64,000 nt of DNA from VXYL01 sp963665195 (GCA_963665195.1 OY762070.1:3534001-3598000), one strand, 5' to 3'; shown: positions 55,232-64,000, counted from the first letter of the stretch. The notes: generated from the letters alone by a model not told the origin. A program made the numbers and translations.

Positions 55232-56268
55232 GCAGCTTTCTGCTCTTCGCGTTCGCGCGCCGCCTTCATGCGCGCCGCCCGTTCGGCGTTGCGCTCGGAG
55301 GTCATCTTGCCGTCGTGGTGCATGTAGTCGTATTCGGGCCGCAGGGTCGTGCGCCCGTTCGCCGGTTCGGTGTCGAACAGCGAGCGGTATTCGTTGATGC
55401 CTTGGCCGTTCTTGGCGCCGGGTTCGGCGGCCGCCATGCGCTCGATGTCCCAGTCGCTCTTGCCGAACGGAAACAGGCTGTAGACGTCCATGAGACCGGC
55501 GAAGCGCACCGGGTTGCGGTCGAGCGCCTCTTGCGTCACGGTCTCTCGATACGCCTCCTCGGTCTGCCGACGGCGGCGCATGTACTCGCATTGCAGCGTC
55601 ATGCGCAGGCCCGGCGTTTTCTTGGGATAGGAGCCGTGCCAGGTGTGGTTGCCCCAGATCACCATGGAGCCGGCCGGCGCTTCCACTGCGGTCGCCCGGT
55701 CCGCCCAGTAGCGGCTGTCGTCCGGCGTCACTTGGCGGCGCCACTTGTGGCTGCCGGGCACGAAGGAGATGGAACCGTCCTCCTTGGTGTAGTCCGTCAG
55801 CATGTAGTGCATGTTGCAGTTGTTGGCGGGTTCCGGCTGCGCGGTGAGGGCGGGGTCGAGGTAGTCGCCGTGGATGCCGGTGCGGATCTCGCCGGGGCCT
55901 TTCACCCAGGCGGCGCACAGGCTCAGCACGCAGTCCGTGCCGAGCAGCCATTCGGCGAGGCCCAATCCCGCCGGGTTGTAGCTGAGCTTCTCGAAGATCG
56001 GATCCTCCCAGAGCATGAAGCGCTGGATGTCGTTGACGTTGGCCCAGCGCTCTTCCGAAAGGCCGTCCGGGCCGTAGCGGCGCAGCATGGTGCGCTCAAG
56101 GGCCTCGCGCACTTCCCGGCAGAACGGCGGCGGCGCGACCTTCTCCGGCGGCACGACGGTGAAGCCGAACGCTTCGAGTTCCGCGATGTTGGATTCCAAG
56201 CCGATCTGGCGCAGTTCCCGGAACAGCGGCGCGACCGCGCCGGCGGACTTCCAGTTGCCGATTTCCAT
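55228..56268 (-). CDS. phytanoyl-CoA dioxygenase (PhyH) family protein 2
   Basis: A 346-aa PhyH-type dioxygenase, only distantly similar to its partner. Iron ligands are in GIHGDYLDP (His, Asp) and GNHTWHGSYPKK (distal His); Arg in GLRMTLQ probably binds 2-oxoglutarate. The last 60 residues are a charged helical tail (ERNAERAARMKAAREREEQK). It starts 25 bp after the stop of the sensor-kinase gene, so regulator and dioxygenases may form one unit. Confidence 0.87.
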   Translation of the reverse strand: MEIGNWKSAGAVAPLFRELRQIGLESNIAELEAFGFTVVPPEKVAPPPFCREVREALERTMLRRYGPDGLSEERWANVNDIQRFMLWEDPIFEKLSYNPAGLGLAEWLLGTDCVLSLCAAWVKGPGEIRTGIHGDYLDPALTAQPEPANNCNMHYMLTDYTKEDGSISFVPGSHKWRRQVTPDDSRYWADRATAVEAPAGSMVIWGNHTWHGSYPKKTPGLRMTLQCEYMRRRRQTEEAYRETVTQEALDRNPVRFAGLMDVYSLFPFGKSDWDIERMAAAEPGAKNGQGINEYRSLFDTEPANGRTTLRPEYDYMHHDGKMTSERNAERAARMKAAREREEQKAA

Positions 56269-56293
56269 TGCGAGAGATCTCCTTCGGCGCCGT

Positions 56294-58624
56294 TCAGCCC
56301 TCGGCGGGTCGCGGCATCCGGTAGCCGATGCCGCGCTCGTTGAGGATGTAGGTCGGATTCGCCGGGCTGTCGCCCAGCTTTTGGCGGAGCTTCTTGATGA
56401 ACGTGCGCACCAGCGCCGGCTCGCCGTGTTCGCGGTCGCCCCATACGCGACGCTGGATGGCTTCGTAGGTGGCGACTCGCCCGGCGTTGGCGGAAAGCAC
56501 GCGGAGCAGTTCGTACTCCGTTGCGGTAAGCACGAGCCGTTCGCCGCCGAGGGTGACGCGGCGTTCATCGTAGTCGATGGCCAGTTCCGCCAAGCGGAAC
56601 GGCTCCGGCGCGTGGTGCTGCCGCAGCGCCGCACGGATGCGCGCGATCAGCTCGGTCGGCGAGAACGGCTTGACGATGTAGTCCGCGGCGCCCGCCTCGA
56701 ATGCGCGGGCGATGGTCTCGTCGCGGCCGTATGCGGAGACGAAAATCACCGGCAGGTCGCCGAGCTCCGGCACTTCGCCCATCAGTTCGACGCCGTCGGC
56801 ATCCGGGAGCAGCAGGTCGAGAAGCACAAGATGCACGCCTTCCGCGCGGACGAGATCGCCGACCTCTCTGGGCTCGCTGGTGACCACCGTGGCATAGCCT
56901 GCTTCGTTCAGCGCGTTGCGCGCGAAGCGAAGCGCTTGCGGATCGTCGTCGACGATCAGAATGCGGCCGCCCTCTCGGTTCGGATCGGCGGCCGTGGCTC
57001 TGGCTCGGCTGGCCGCGCCATCCACCGCAGGGAGGGTGAACGTCACCCGCATGCCGTGTCCCAGGCCCTCGCTGTCGGCCTGGATGCGCCCGCCGTGGGC
57101 CTCGACGAGGCCCTTGCAGATGGAGAGGCCCAGCCCGGCGCCGAGGCGCCTGGCACCGCCGCTGGCCGCGGACTCCTTGCGGAACAGGTACGGTAGCTGC
57201 TCCGGCGACACGCCGGCGCCGTCGTCGGAAACCGAGATCGAAACGTGGGTGCGGCTGCCGATGGCATCGACGCGGATGGGTGCGCCGGTCGGAGAGTGCC
57301 GGGCGGCGTTCGCGAACAGATTGTTGAGCACCTGGACGATGCGCTGCCGGTCCGCCATGACCGGCGGCAGGTTCGCCGGCAGATCGATGTGCAGGGGGTA
57401 GTCCGCGCCGCCGCTGGCGAAGGTCTTTCGCGCCCGTTCGACGAGGGCCGCCACTTGGGTGTGCTCCGGCGTCACCGACAGCGTGCCGGCTTCGATACGC
57501 CCCGTATCGAGCAGATCGCCGATCAGGGTGCGCATGTGGTCCGCCTGTTCGTCGATGATGCGGAAGAACTCGCGCGTCTCCACCGGGTCGAGGTCTGTCG
57601 GCGAGCCGAGCACGGTGACCGCCGAACCCTTGATCGCGGACAGCGGGGCGCGCAGCTCGTGGCTGACGAGGCCTAGAAACTCCGCACGCTGGCGCTCCAT
57701 TTCGCGCAGCGGCGCGAGGTCCTGCAGCGTCGCCACCACCGAGGTGACCGCGCCGTCCTCGCCGCGGATCGGCGTCGCATTGAGCAGCGCTTCGACCCTG
57801 CGGCCATCCGGAACCGAGAGCGTGATCTCCTCGGCACGGACCGTCTCCGCCGTGCTCAGCGCCACAGTCAGCGGAAACGTGTCCATCGCCATCTCGCTGC
57901 CGTCTGCGCGGCGCATCGTTACTTCGCTCGGCAGCGTCGCCAGCGACCGACCGGGCGTTTGCAGCGGCTTGGCCATGCGCCTCGCCTCGCCGTTCAGGGA
58001 CAGCGGCAGCCCGGTGTTGGCGTCGAACACGACGACGCCGACCGGCGATGTCTCCACCAGCGCCTCCATATCCGCCCGGGTTCGCTGCTCCTCTCGATGG
58101 GCTCGGGCGTTGGCGACCGCGGCGGCGGCCTGGGCGGCGAACAGGATCAGCACTTCCTCGTCGTCATCGGTGAACTCCGATGCGTCTTCCTTCTCTGCTA
58201 GGAAGAGGCTGCCCACCAGCTTGCCGCGGTGGCGCATCGGCACGGCCTGCAAGGTCTGCGAACGCATGAGCGCATCCGAGAGGCCGAGCGAGCGAACGTA
58301 GGCCGGCAGGTCGTTCAGGCGCAGGGGTCGAGACTGGCCGCCAAGGCGCTCGAGCAGCACAGCGCCCTCTTCCCACTCGGTGAGCTGGCGCTCCTCCTCG
58401 GCGGTCAATCCGGACGTGACGATGTCCAGCGCCTTCCCGGTATCGTCGATCGTGATGATGACCCCGTAGCGGGCATCGACAAGGGTGCGCGCGCTGTGGC
58501 CGATCTCCTTCAGAACGGTCGCCACTTCAAGGGTGGTGCTGACGCGCAGAATGGCGCCGCTGAGCGCCGTGATGCGTTTGCGGAGCGCCGCATTCTCCTC
58601 AGCAAGCTGGTTGGCATCGGGCAT
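56294..58624 (-). CDS. one-piece hybrid sensor kinase / OmpR-type regulator
   Basis: A 776-aa protein containing a whole two-component system. A short coiled coil (1-25) leads to GAF (about 28-175) and PAS (about 185-305) domains, HisKA with His322 (SHELRAPLSAIKG), HATPase (NNLFANAARHS, SDDGAGVSPEQ, LGAGLGLSICKGL), a receiver (ILIVDDDPQAL, LLDLLLPDADG, YIVKPFSPTEL) and a C-terminal winged-helix of the OmpR class (LTATEYELLRVLSANAGRV). No membrane segment: a cytosolic sensor. Fusion of kinase, receiver and DNA-binding domain is uncommon. The ATG at 58624 follows GGAGG; an upstream ATG lacks one. It probably regulates the PhyH genes that follow. Confidence 0.9.
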   Translation of the reverse strand: MPDANQLAEENAALRKRITALSGAILRVSTTLEVATVLKEIGHSARTLVDARYGVIITIDDTGKALDIVTSGLTAEEERQLTEWEEGAVLLERLGGQSRPLRLNDLPAYVRSLGLSDALMRSQTLQAVPMRHRGKLVGSLFLAEKEDASEFTDDDEEVLILFAAQAAAAVANARAHREEQRTRADMEALVETSPVGVVVFDANTGLPLSLNGEARRMAKPLQTPGRSLATLPSEVTMRRADGSEMAMDTFPLTVALSTAETVRAEEITLSVPDGRRVEALLNATPIRGEDGAVTSVVATLQDLAPLREMERQRAEFLGLVSHELRAPLSAIKGSAVTVLGSPTDLDPVETREFFRIIDEQADHMRTLIGDLLDTGRIEAGTLSVTPEHTQVAALVERARKTFASGGADYPLHIDLPANLPPVMADRQRIVQVLNNLFANAARHSPTGAPIRVDAIGSRTHVSISVSDDGAGVSPEQLPYLFRKESAASGGARRLGAGLGLSICKGLVEAHGGRIQADSEGLGHGMRVTFTLPAVDGAASRARATAADPNREGGRILIVDDDPQALRFARNALNEAGYATVVTSEPREVGDLVRAEGVHLVLLDLLLPDADGVELMGEVPELGDLPVIFVSAYGRDETIARAFEAGAADYIVKPFSPTELIARIRAALRQHHAPEPFRLAELAIDYDERRVTLGGERLVLTATEYELLRVLSANAGRVATYEAIQRRVWGDREHGEPALVRTFIKKLRQKLGDSPANPTYILNERGIGYRMPRPAEG

Positions 58625-58754
58625 GGGACCCTCCGTCTCTTGGCCCGTCATCGGGCGGAGCGAGACAGCCAATAGTAAACGACTTCACACGGGACATACA
58701 CGGTTGCGGCATGATGGGTTGCTGGCTTTCCGCGCAGACATGGAACGTACACGC

Positions 58755-59756
58755 CTACTGAGCGACCCGAATGATGCGCGTGCCGACGTTGCCGCCCGCC
58801 AGCATGTCGATGAAAGCTCTGGGCGCTTCGGCCAGCCCTTGGAACTCGTCCTGGAGCGGCTTGAGGTCACCGCCTTCCACCCAGCCCCTCATGCGATCTC
58901 GGCCCTCGTCGTAGCGGTCCGCGTAGTCGAACACCAGAAAGCCCTCCATGCGCACCCGGTTGTTCACCAGCAGGCCCGGAATGCCGCGCGGCCCCGGCGC
59001 CGGGCTGCCGGTGTCGTACTGCGAGACCACGCCGCAGCAGACGATGCGGCCGTGCGGCTTCATGCGCCGCAGCGCCCCGCCGAGAATCTCGCCGCCGGTG
59101 TTGTCGAAGTAGATGTCGATGCCGTCGCCGCAGGCCTCGCGAAAGTGGCCGCGGAAATCCGGGTCGCGATAATTCACTGCGGCGTCGAAACCGAGTTCAT
59201 CCGTGAGCAGGGCGCATTTGGCGTCGCTGCCGGCCACGCCGAGCGTCCGGCAGCCGGCGATCTTCGCCATCTGCCCGACCAGATGGCCGACGGAACCGGC
59301 GGCGGCGGAGACCACCAGCGTCTTGCCGGGCGCCGGCTCGCCCAAGTCGAACAGGCCGAAGTAGGCGGTGAGGCCGTTCGTGCCGTAGACGCCCAGGTGG
59401 TGCGCGGGGTCGCCATCGCCATCCACGACGCGAACGGCGCTGGCGTCGTGAACCGAGTAGTCCTGCCAGCCGGCAGGGCAGGTAACCACGGCACCGACCG
59501 GCACGGCGTCGGCGTTGGAAGCTTCCACGCGGCCGACGGCACTGCCGCCCATCACCACGCCGGTGCGCGGAGCCCCGGCGTAGCTGGCGCTGCCCTGCAG
59601 TCCGGCGCGCTGTCCCGCGCCCACGGTGAGCGCCAGGGTGCGGCACAGCACTTCGCCGTCGCCCGGTTCCGGGGCCGGCTCGGTGCGCAGCGCGAAATGG
59701 CTCGGTTCGAGCTTGTCGCTCGGCAGGGCTTCGATGACGATCTGGCGGTTGTCCAT
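58755..59756 (-). CDS. NADP-dependent medium-chain oxidoreductase (CurA/prostaglandin-reductase-like)
   Basis: A 333-aa zinc-free MDR protein. The nucleotide-binding segment SAAAGSVGHLVGQMAKIAG follows the family block YGTNGLTAYFGL; DIYFDNTGGEILGGALRRM is the second signature. Relatives reduce alkenals and enones. It lies downstream of the enoyl-CoA hydratase gene (31 bp) on the same strand, so the two may be co-transcribed. Confidence 0.88.
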   Translation of the reverse strand: MDNRQIVIEALPSDKLEPSHFALRTEPAPEPGDGEVLCRTLALTVGAGQRAGLQGSASYAGAPRTGVVMGGSAVGRVEASNADAVPVGAVVTCPAGWQDYSVHDASAVRVVDGDGDPAHHLGVYGTNGLTAYFGLFDLGEPAPGKTLVVSAAAGSVGHLVGQMAKIAGCRTLGVAGSDAKCALLTDELGFDAAVNYRDPDFRGHFREACGDGIDIYFDNTGGEILGGALRRMKPHGRIVCCGVVSQYDTGSPAPGPRGIPGLLVNNRVRMEGFLVFDYADRYDEGRDRMRGWVEGGDLKPLQDEFQGLAEAPRAFIDMLAGGNVGTRIIRVAQ

Positions 59757-59786
59757 GGCGATCCTCTGTTGCTGTTTGTGCGCAGG

Positions 59787-60584
59787 TCAGGTGCCGGTGT
59801 AGGTCGGCTTGCGTTTCTCGATGAATGCGGCGGCGGATTCCTTGCGGTCGTTGACCGCCCGGTTGCCGAACGACAGGCTGGTGAGCTCGAAGCGCAGCGC
59901 CGTCGGCAGGTCGCGTTCCACGTTGTGCTGCAGCACGCGCTTGGACATGCGCAGCGCCAGCGGTGGCCAAGCGGTCATCTGCGCGGCGAGTTCTAGGGCG
60001 GAATCGAGCAGCTCCTCGGCGGGCACGATGCGGTCCAGAAGGCCGATGCGGTGCGCTTCTTCCGCATCCACCGCTCGGCTCGTGTAGATCAGGTCGGCGG
60101 CCCGGGAGTAGCCGACGATGCGCGGCAGGAAGAAGCTCATGCCGGAGTCCGGGGACAGATTGCGCTCGATGAAGACCGTCTTGAAGCGCGACGCCGGACA
60201 GCCGATGCGCACATCGCAGGCGAGCGCGAGACTCATGCCCGCGCCGGCGGCAACGCCGTTCACGGCGCCGATCACCGGCTTGTTGAGACCGTAGACGGCG
60301 AGCGCCTGGCGCCCCACCCAGCCGAGATCGTCGAGATGCTCGTTCTGCGTCGGCGGCGGCGGCGCGTCGCCGCCCCTTGCGGTGAGGTCCGCCCCCGAGC
60401 AGAAGCCGCGTCCCGCGCCGGTGAACACCACGGCGCGCACGTCGTCGTCGGCCTGCGCGTCGGCGCAGGCGGCGAGCATGGCATCGCGCAGCTCGCCGTT
60501 CAGCGCGTTCAGCTTCTCCGGCCGGTTCAGCGTCAGCACGGCGACATGGTCGGCCTTCGCCACATCGAGCACCGAGTCCGTCAT
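59787..60584 (-). CDS. enoyl-CoA hydratase/isomerase family protein 1
   Basis: A 265-aa crotonase-fold protein. It has LTLNRPEKLNALNGELRD, the oxyanion-hole segments CSGADLTARGG and AVNGVAAGAGMSLALACD, and a catalytic acid position with Asp in NLSPDSGMSFFL. The ATG at 60584 is preceded by GGGGGGAG. It is divergent from the acyl-CoA dehydrogenase gene across 47 bp, suggesting a shared fatty-acyl or aromatic-acid degradation theme. Confidence 0.88.
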   Translation of the reverse strand: MTDSVLDVAKADHVAVLTLNRPEKLNALNGELRDAMLAACADAQADDDVRAVVFTGAGRGFCSGADLTARGGDAPPPPTQNEHLDDLGWVGRQALAVYGLNKPVIGAVNGVAAGAGMSLALACDVRIGCPASRFKTVFIERNLSPDSGMSFFLPRIVGYSRAADLIYTSRAVDAEEAHRIGLLDRIVPAEELLDSALELAAQMTAWPPLALRMSKRVLQHNVERDLPTALRFELTSLSFGNRAVNDRKESAAAFIEKRKPTYTGT

Positions 60585-60631
60585 GTATTCTCCCCCCTTG
60601 AGATCTCTTGGCGAACAGGCGGGCATTCTAT

Positions 60632-61858
60632 ATGGCGATCGACTTCACGTTCCCCGACGAAGTGGAGGACGCGCGGCTCCTAGTCAAGCGCTTCATGGGC
60701 GATGTGGCGCGCCCTCGCATGGCGGAGCTCAGTGGCCGGCGGGCGGCCGGCGACGAGTGGCGCGAAGCGATCCGCGAACTGCGCCGCGCGGCCCGCGACC
60801 AGGGCCTGTGGGCGCCGCATATGCCGGAGGAGTGGGGCGGCATGGGCCTCGGCGTGACGGCGGTTGCGGCGATGTCCGCGGAAGCCGTGAAGACCAACAT
60901 GGGGCCGTACCTCATCAACTGCCAGGCGCCCGACGAGGGCAACATGCACACGCTGCTGCACTTCGGCACGGACGAGCAGAAGGAGCGCTGGCTGAAGCCC
61001 CTGTGCGAAGGCACGATGCGCTCGTGCTTCTCCATGACGGAGCCGGAGGTCGCGGGCTCCGATCCCACGCAGATCCGCACCCGCGCCGTGCGCGACGGCG
61101 ACGAGTGGGTCATCAACGGCCACAAGTGGTTCACCTCGGGCGCGCACGGCGCGGACTTCGCTATCGTCATCGCCAAGACGGACCCGGATGCCCAGATCGC
61201 CCAGGCGCGGAACAGCGCCTTCATCGTCCCGACCAATACGCCTGGCTTCGACATCGTGCGCGATGTCTCCACCATGGGCGGAGGCGGCGGGCACCCGGAG
61301 ATCCGCTACAACGACGTGCGCGTGCCGCACGCCAACATGCTCGGCGAGCAGGGCGGCGGCCACAAGCTCGGCCAAGTGCGCTTGGGTCCGGCGCGCCTCG
61401 CGCACTGCATGAGGTGGCTCGGCACCATCGAGCAGGCGCTGGAGATGCTCGTCGATCGCGCCCAGAAGCGCTACGCGCACGGCTCGCTGCTGTCCGAGAA
61501 ACAGGGCATCCAGTGGATGATGGCGGAGAGCGCGCTGGAACTCTATTCGTCGAAGCTCATGGTGCTGCACGCGGCCTACAAGATCGAAAACGGCATGGAC
61601 TTCCGCGCCGAAGTGTCGATGGCGAAGCACCATGTGGCGAACACGCTGTGGAAGACGGTCGATCGGGCGCTGCAGGTACACGGCGCGCTCGGCTACTCCA
61701 ATGATTCGCCCTTGGCGCAGATGCTGATCCAAGCGCGCTGGTCGCGCATCGCCGACGGCTCCGACGAGGTGCATCTGATGCGCATCGCCGAGATGGTGAT
61801 GCGTTCCTACAACGAGACCGGCAGCGTGGGCCACGCGGTGGGCGACCTGCCGCTCTGA
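60632..61858 (+). CDS. acyl-CoA dehydrogenase family protein
   Basis: A 408-aa FAD enzyme. The N-terminal helical part has WAPHMPEEWGGMGLG; the flavin motif is CFSMTEPEVAGSDPTQI; the beta domain has WFTSGAHGADFAIVI; the C-terminal helices have QVHGALGYSNDSPLAQM. It oxidises acyl-CoA at alpha-beta, passing electrons to ETF. Length and the long N-terminus resemble the ACAD10/11-type C-terminal enzymes. Chain-length preference is not readable. Confidence 0.9.
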   Translation: MAIDFTFPDEVEDARLLVKRFMGDVARPRMAELSGRRAAGDEWREAIRELRRAARDQGLWAPHMPEEWGGMGLGVTAVAAMSAEAVKTNMGPYLINCQAPDEGNMHTLLHFGTDEQKERWLKPLCEGTMRSCFSMTEPEVAGSDPTQIRTRAVRDGDEWVINGHKWFTSGAHGADFAIVIAKTDPDAQIAQARNSAFIVPTNTPGFDIVRDVSTMGGGGGHPEIRYNDVRVPHANMLGEQGGGHKLGQVRLGPARLAHCMRWLGTIEQALEMLVDRAQKRYAHGSLLSEKQGIQWMMAESALELYSSKLMVLHAAYKIENGMDFRAEVSMAKHHVANTLWKTVDRALQVHGALGYSNDSPLAQMLIQARWSRIADGSDEVHLMRIAEMVMRSYNETGSVGHAVGDLPL

Positions 61859-61934
61859 AGCCAACGGTCGTAGGCCAGTCGACCCGCGGCGCTACCGCGA
61901 GACCTTCCCAAGCTCGCCAATTCAAGGAAAGCCC

Positions 61935-62690
61935 ATGCTCAACATCTCGAATGAAGGCCGCGTCCGCACCATCGCCCTCAACCGCCCGGAGGCGTTGAAC
62001 GCCTTCAACGGCGCCCAATACGATGCGGTAGCGGACGCACTGCTTGCGGCCCAGGAAGCCGCGGACTGCCGCGTGGTCGTGCTCACCGGCACCGGGCGCG
62101 CGTTCAGCGCCGGCGCGGACCTCTCGGAGATGGCCGTCGGCGGCACCCCGGCGACGCACGGCTTTCGCGGGATGCTGGAAACCATCCTGGGCTTTCCCAA
62201 GCCGTTCGTGCTCGCCGTCAACGGCTTGGGCGTCGGCATCGGCGCGACGCTCGCCGGCCTTGCGGACTTCGTCTTCATGTCCGCCAGCGCCCGCCTGCGC
62301 TGCCCGTTCTCGGAACTCGGCCTGGTCGCCGAGGCCGGCAGCACGCGCACTTTCCCGGCCCTGCTCGGCCGCCAGCGCGCCATGTGGTTCCTGATGGCAT
62401 CCGAGTGGATGAGCGCCGCGCAGTGCAAAGAAGCAGGCCTCGTCCTCGACGTTTTCCCCGACGACGACTTCCGCGCCGCCGTCCAGGCTAAGGCGGCGAA
62501 GCTGGCAGCATTGCCGCCGGAGTCGCTCGCCGAGGCCAAAGCGCTGATCGCACACCGCGATCGAGATGCCCTCAAAGCTGCCATCGATGCGGAGAACGCT
62601 GCGTTGGCCCGGCTCAGCGGTGGCCCCGCCAACCGGGAAGCGGTGGCCGCGTTTCGCGAAAAGCGCCAGCCGGACTTCTCATCGCTCTAG
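61935..62690 (+). CDS. enoyl-CoA hydratase/isomerase family protein 2
   Basis: A 251-aa crotonase-fold protein: IALNRPEALNAFNGAQYD, FSAGADLSEMAVGG and VNGLGVGIGATLAGLADFV form the CoA and oxyanion sites; GLVAEAGSTRTFPALLG carries a catalytic-position Glu. It follows the acyl-CoA dehydrogenase by 76 bp on the same strand and could hydrate or isomerise its product. It is only distantly related to the hydratase at 59787. Confidence 0.9.
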   Translation: MLNISNEGRVRTIALNRPEALNAFNGAQYDAVADALLAAQEAADCRVVVLTGTGRAFSAGADLSEMAVGGTPATHGFRGMLETILGFPKPFVLAVNGLGVGIGATLAGLADFVFMSASARLRCPFSELGLVAEAGSTRTFPALLGRQRAMWFLMASEWMSAAQCKEAGLVLDVFPDDDFRAAVQAKAAKLAALPPESLAEAKALIAHRDRDALKAAIDAENAALARLSGGPANREAVAAFREKRQPDFSSL

Positions 62691-62715
62691 GCGCCTTGCA
62701 ACCCCGGTGCAGACC

Positions 62716-63498
62716 ATGGCCGAGTACGACACGATTGCCCGGCAGTACCGGGAGTCGAAACGGCTTGCCTTTCGGGAGCACATCGAGCGCTACACGCTGT
62801 TCGAGTTGCTCGGCGACCTGCATGGCAAGACCGTGCTGGACCTCGCCTGCGGGGACGGGTTCTACGCGCGGCGGATCAAGCAGGCGGGTGCCCTGGAGGT
62901 GACTGGGGTGGACATCTCGGCGGCAATGATCGAACTCGCCGAAACGGAGGAGCGGCGGCGGCCTCTGGGCTTGACCTACGTGCAGGCGGATGCCGCCACG
63001 CTCCAGCCGGGCGAGCCCGCGGACCTCGTCGTGGCGGTCTACCTGCTCAACTACGCGAGGACGCCGGAACAGCTTCTGCGCTTCTGCCAAGTCTGCCGCG
63101 ATGCGCTGCGGTCGGGCGGGCGGCTGATCGGCTGCAACAACAACGTGCGCAACCTCTCTGCCGGACCTGCGGGACCTGCCGGACCTGCGGGACCTGCCGG
63201 ACCCACCGGACCCGCCGGATCAAAGTCGTTGCGCAAGTACGGTCTTGAGCGCGCATGGCAAACGCCGCTCGCGGAAGGAGACGCCATCCGCTACACGACG
63301 TTCGATGCCGACGGGCGCACGTTCGGGTTCGACAACTACTACCTCAAACCGCAGACCCACGCCGCGGCGTTCGATCAGGCAGGGTTCCGCGATTTCCGCT
63401 GGGTGGATGTCGCGCTGCACCCTTCCCAAGCGGGCAATCCGTTCTGGGACGAGTTCATGGCCGAGCCGCCGATCACGGCTTTCGCGGCGGAACGCTGA
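62716..63498 (+). CDS. class I SAM methyltransferase with collagen-like insert
   Basis: A 260-aa methyltransferase. Motif I is VLDLACGDGFYARRI, motif II TGVDISAAMIELAE, and the post-motif segment DLVVAVYLLNYARTPEQL. After the strand RLIGCNNNV comes six Gly-Pro-Ala/Thr triplets (residues 150-168), then FGFDNYYLKPQTHAAAF. The substrate is unknown. The ATG at 62716 lies 25 bp after the hydratase stop. The repeat is in a surface loop of the fold, so catalysis may be kept. Confidence 0.85.
   Translation: MAEYDTIARQYRESKRLAFREHIERYTLFELLGDLHGKTVLDLACGDGFYARRIKQAGALEVTGVDISAAMIELAETEERRRPLGLTYVQADAATLQPGEPADLVVAVYLLNYARTPEQLLRFCQVCRDALRSGGRLIGCNNNVRNLSAGPAGPAGPAGPAGPTGPAGSKSLRKYGLERAWQTPLAEGDAIRYTTFDADGRTFGFDNYYLKPQTHAAAFDQAGFRDFRWVDVALHPSQAGNPFWDEFMAEPPITAFAAER
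63163..63219 (+). repeat. short tandem repeat coding for Gly-Pro-Ala triplets
   Basis: 57 bp made of a 9-bp unit GGACCTGCG/GGACCTGCC, with two diverged units at the end (GGACCCACC, GGACCCGCC). All units keep frame, so length change by slippage would add or remove whole triplets without frameshift. Confidence 0.9.
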
Positions 63499-63551
63499 AC
63501 GGACGTTTGCCGGCGCGCCGTGCATGACTCCGGCGCGGCGCGTTCGTCCTT

Positions 63552-64000
63552 CTACGCAGCCACTGCCGCTGCGCTGTTGCGCTGATCGGCGCTCGCCGGG
63601 CCGAATGGCCGGTCTCCCTTCACGGTGACCCGAAAGCCGCTGCGCGTCTCCGGGTGGTAGTCCCACACGGCCATGTGCTGCACGCAGCGGTTGTCCCACA
63701 TCGCGAGCGAGTACGGCGCCCATTGGAAGCGGCACTGGAAGGTGGGGTTCTTCACATGCTCGAACAGGAAGCCGAGCAGGGCGTCGCTCTCGGCACGGCT
63801 GATTCCCTCGATGGCACGGGTGAACCCGGCGTTCACGAACAGCGCCTTGCGCCCCGTCATCGGATGCGTGCGCACGACCGGGTGCGAGGCGCGCGGGAAC
63901 TCCCGCTGCGGCTTGTGGTCGCCGTACTGGCCGGTGTAGTCCGAGACGTGCCTCGCCGTGAGGCCCTCGAGCAGCGACCGCATCGGCGCACTCAGCGCCT
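63552..64000 (-). CDS. TauD/TfdA-family dioxygenase, C-terminal part
   Basis: The gene enters from the right edge; 148 C-terminal codons are visible. They carry the distal iron ligand in NRCVQHMAVWDY and the 2-oxoglutarate Arg in HPETRSGFRVTV, with SHPVVRTHPMTGRKALFVN upstream as in TauD/TfdA enzymes. Members oxidise taurine, 2,4-D or related acids. The N-terminal HxD ligands are outside the window. Confidence 0.85.
   Translation of the reverse strand, partial: ALSAPMRSLLEGLTARHVSDYTGQYGDHKPQREFPRASHPVVRTHPMTGRKALFVNAGFTRAIEGISRAESDALLGFLFEHVKNPTFQCRFQWAPYSLAMWDNRCVQHMAVWDYHPETRSGFRVTVKGDRPFGPASADQRNSAAAVAA

Noticed and set aside
63163..63219. CRISPR-like or intergenic repeat array
   Set aside because: The units are 9 bp, contiguous and in frame within a methyltransferase gene; there are no spacers.

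Overview
The window is a GC-rich chromosomal segment from a Gram-negative gammaproteobacterium. It encodes a Kdo/heptose LPS core pathway, TolC, ParC/ParE, and the conserved runs tsaE-nnr-queG-orn-psd, epmA/efp/epmB and parC-parE-cpdA-yqiB-tolC. From memory, the block ilvE-waaF-waaC-waaG-kinases-carbamoyltransferase-glycosyltransferase follows the order of the Pseudomonas aeruginosa core locus. The Uma2-type gene, paired PhyH dioxygenases, toxin-antitoxin genes and identical IS copies would suit a host-associated or marine lineage, but that is inference.

Layout. 1-5.7 kb: cell-wall, tRNA-modification, RNA-decay and phospholipid genes. 5.7-13.6 kb: an acquired island between psd and epmA. It has a hairpin-rich leader, a 745-aa double-GHKL ATPase/histidine kinase, a receiver-like zinc-finger gene and an unrecognised third gene. 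Each of the last two is split by a 1649-bp IS1380-type element. 13.7-16.4 kb: EF-P and its modification enzymes. 16.4-28 kb: topoisomerase IV, cAMP phosphodiesterase, TolC, Kdo transferase and two oxidoreductases. 28-30 kb: a Uma2-like nuclease and a RelA/SpoT-like protein. 30-42.3 kb: a co-directional LPS core block with two unusual fusions, a triple kinase and a double glycosyltransferase. 42.4-46.8 kb: the long helicase Lhr. 46.9-54.3 kb: a second accessory region with VapBC, a scrap-yard of gene-end remnants, an AbiE-like pair, a tandem winged-helix regulator and a CAP12-type TIR gene split by the third IS copy. 54.3-64 kb: tandem PhyH dioxygenases, a one-piece sensor kinase/regulator, fatty-acyl-CoA genes, a methyltransferase with a collagen-like insert, and a truncated TauD-type gene.

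The main candidate for an undescribed system is the operon at 6.2-13.6 kb. Removing each IS plus one copy of its 4-bp target duplication (GGAC, TTTA) restores two full reading frames. The ancestral operon was therefore three tightly coupled genes: a sensor with an Hsp90/MORC-like ATPase joined to a histidine-kinase core, a receiver-like partner ending in a cysteine cluster, and a 237-aa protein. The same test restores a 255-aa TIR gene at 51.8-54.2 kb (duplication TTAA). All three IS copies in the window sit in accessory, immunity-like genes, in the same orientation as the gene they break, and none sits in a core gene.

Functions rest on motifs and gene order read by eye. No database search was run.
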